A stretch of DNA of 40,015 bases from Sphingomonas sp. CFBP 13720. Its GTDB lineage: Bacteria > Pseudomonadota > Alphaproteobacteria > Sphingomonadales > Sphingomonadaceae. Positions 39,884-40,015 of this stretch are shown here, piece by piece. The translations under genes were made by a program, and so were the position numbers. The stretch lies in assembly GCF_014842075.1 (NCBI RefSeq), contig NZ_JACYVA010000013.1:1-40015 (forward strand). The letters are read 5' to 3'. Within the stretch, counting starts at the first letter, position 1. Each line of letters starts with the position of its first letter. The notes beneath the pieces are model-generated. The model was not told the origin of the DNA. It was given only the letters and a program-made list of their open reading frames with translations, and made no database searches.

Positions 39884-40015
39884 CCTGTTCACCGGACGGG
39901 GCGAGCCATTGGGAACGCTTCTCTGGAACAGCGAAACGCAGGCGAAGCAACTGCCCTTCCTTAAGAGGGGCAGCGAAGCGACGCCGGTTTTTGTTTGGTT
40001 CTTTGACATTGTTGA
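39884..40015 (+). ncRNA. rRNA operon leader (5' part, runs off the edge)
   Basis: About 130 bases follow the promoter to the window end. They contain a hairpin (CTGCCCTTC at 39951-39959 pairing with GAGGGGCAG at 39965-39973) and GGTTCTTTGACA at 39997-40008, which matches the antitermination boxA consensus TGCTCTTTAACA at 9 of 12 positions. No 16S sequence is inside the window, so the rRNA gene itself should begin soon after 40015. Confidence 0.7.

Noticed and set aside
39765..39950. N-terminal extension of the flippase (start at 39950)
   Set aside because: It would overlap the rRNA-type promoter, and homologues start near the ATG at 39764.

Overview
The window looks like chromosomal DNA from a high-GC alphaproteobacterium of the sphingomonad type (Sphingomonas or a close relative). 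This rests on strong G/C third positions, the lgt-midA-pgeF block, a SleB-type cell wall hydrolase, and the style of the TarD, MaeB and AlgE-like porin proteins. Species cannot be fixed by reading alone. Most genes are housekeeping; the strongest accessory feature is one catabolic operon. I saw no CRISPR array, insertion sequence, phage gene or tRNA.

Layout. 1-794: apparently non-coding, but it holds a degenerate copy of the 3' end of the neighbouring SleB gene. 795-7740: mostly minus strand: SleB hydrolase, fused two-domain M16 protease, a small membrane protein, tgt and a PLP trans-sulfuration enzyme, with one tiny CxxC protein on the plus strand. 7922-8002: a perfect inverted repeat. 8080-11300: minus-strand operon lgt-midA-GNAT-pgeF, tightly coupled, with non-ATG starts at three of four genes. 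11783-16075: plus-strand molybdopterin oxidoreductase, a long imperfect inverted repeat, hemH and a phbB-like reductase. 16307-20395: DUF2809 membrane protein and glycine-zipper protein (minus), then gyrB (plus).

20589-29991 is the main find: a divergently transcribed LysR regulator with a palindromic T-N11-A box, followed by six genes: dctA transporter, D-tartrate dehydratase (tarD), AlgE-like outer-membrane porin, malic enzyme (maeB), a hydratase/decarboxylase-fold protein, and tartrate/D-malate dehydrogenase (ttuC-like). Together they give a plausible route from external tartrates and malates, across both membranes, to oxaloacetate and pyruvate. The hydratase-fold protein may be the oxaloacetate-consuming step, but that is inference.

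30000-34137: an SDR oxidoreductase and a TetR regulator around a perfect 8+8 bp palindrome, a glutaminyl cyclotransferase and an ATP-dependent DNA ligase without its usual partners. 34180-37265: small stress or membrane genes (DUF1328, dps, GDT1-like, hypothetical), rpmG, and a CBS-pair protein. 37348-39764: a putative glycosyltransferase convergent with a polysaccharide flippase. 39816-40015: an rRNA-type promoter (A/T-rich upstream region, TTGACC-N17-TAGAGG), leader hairpin and boxA-like site. An rrn operon almost certainly starts just beyond the right edge.
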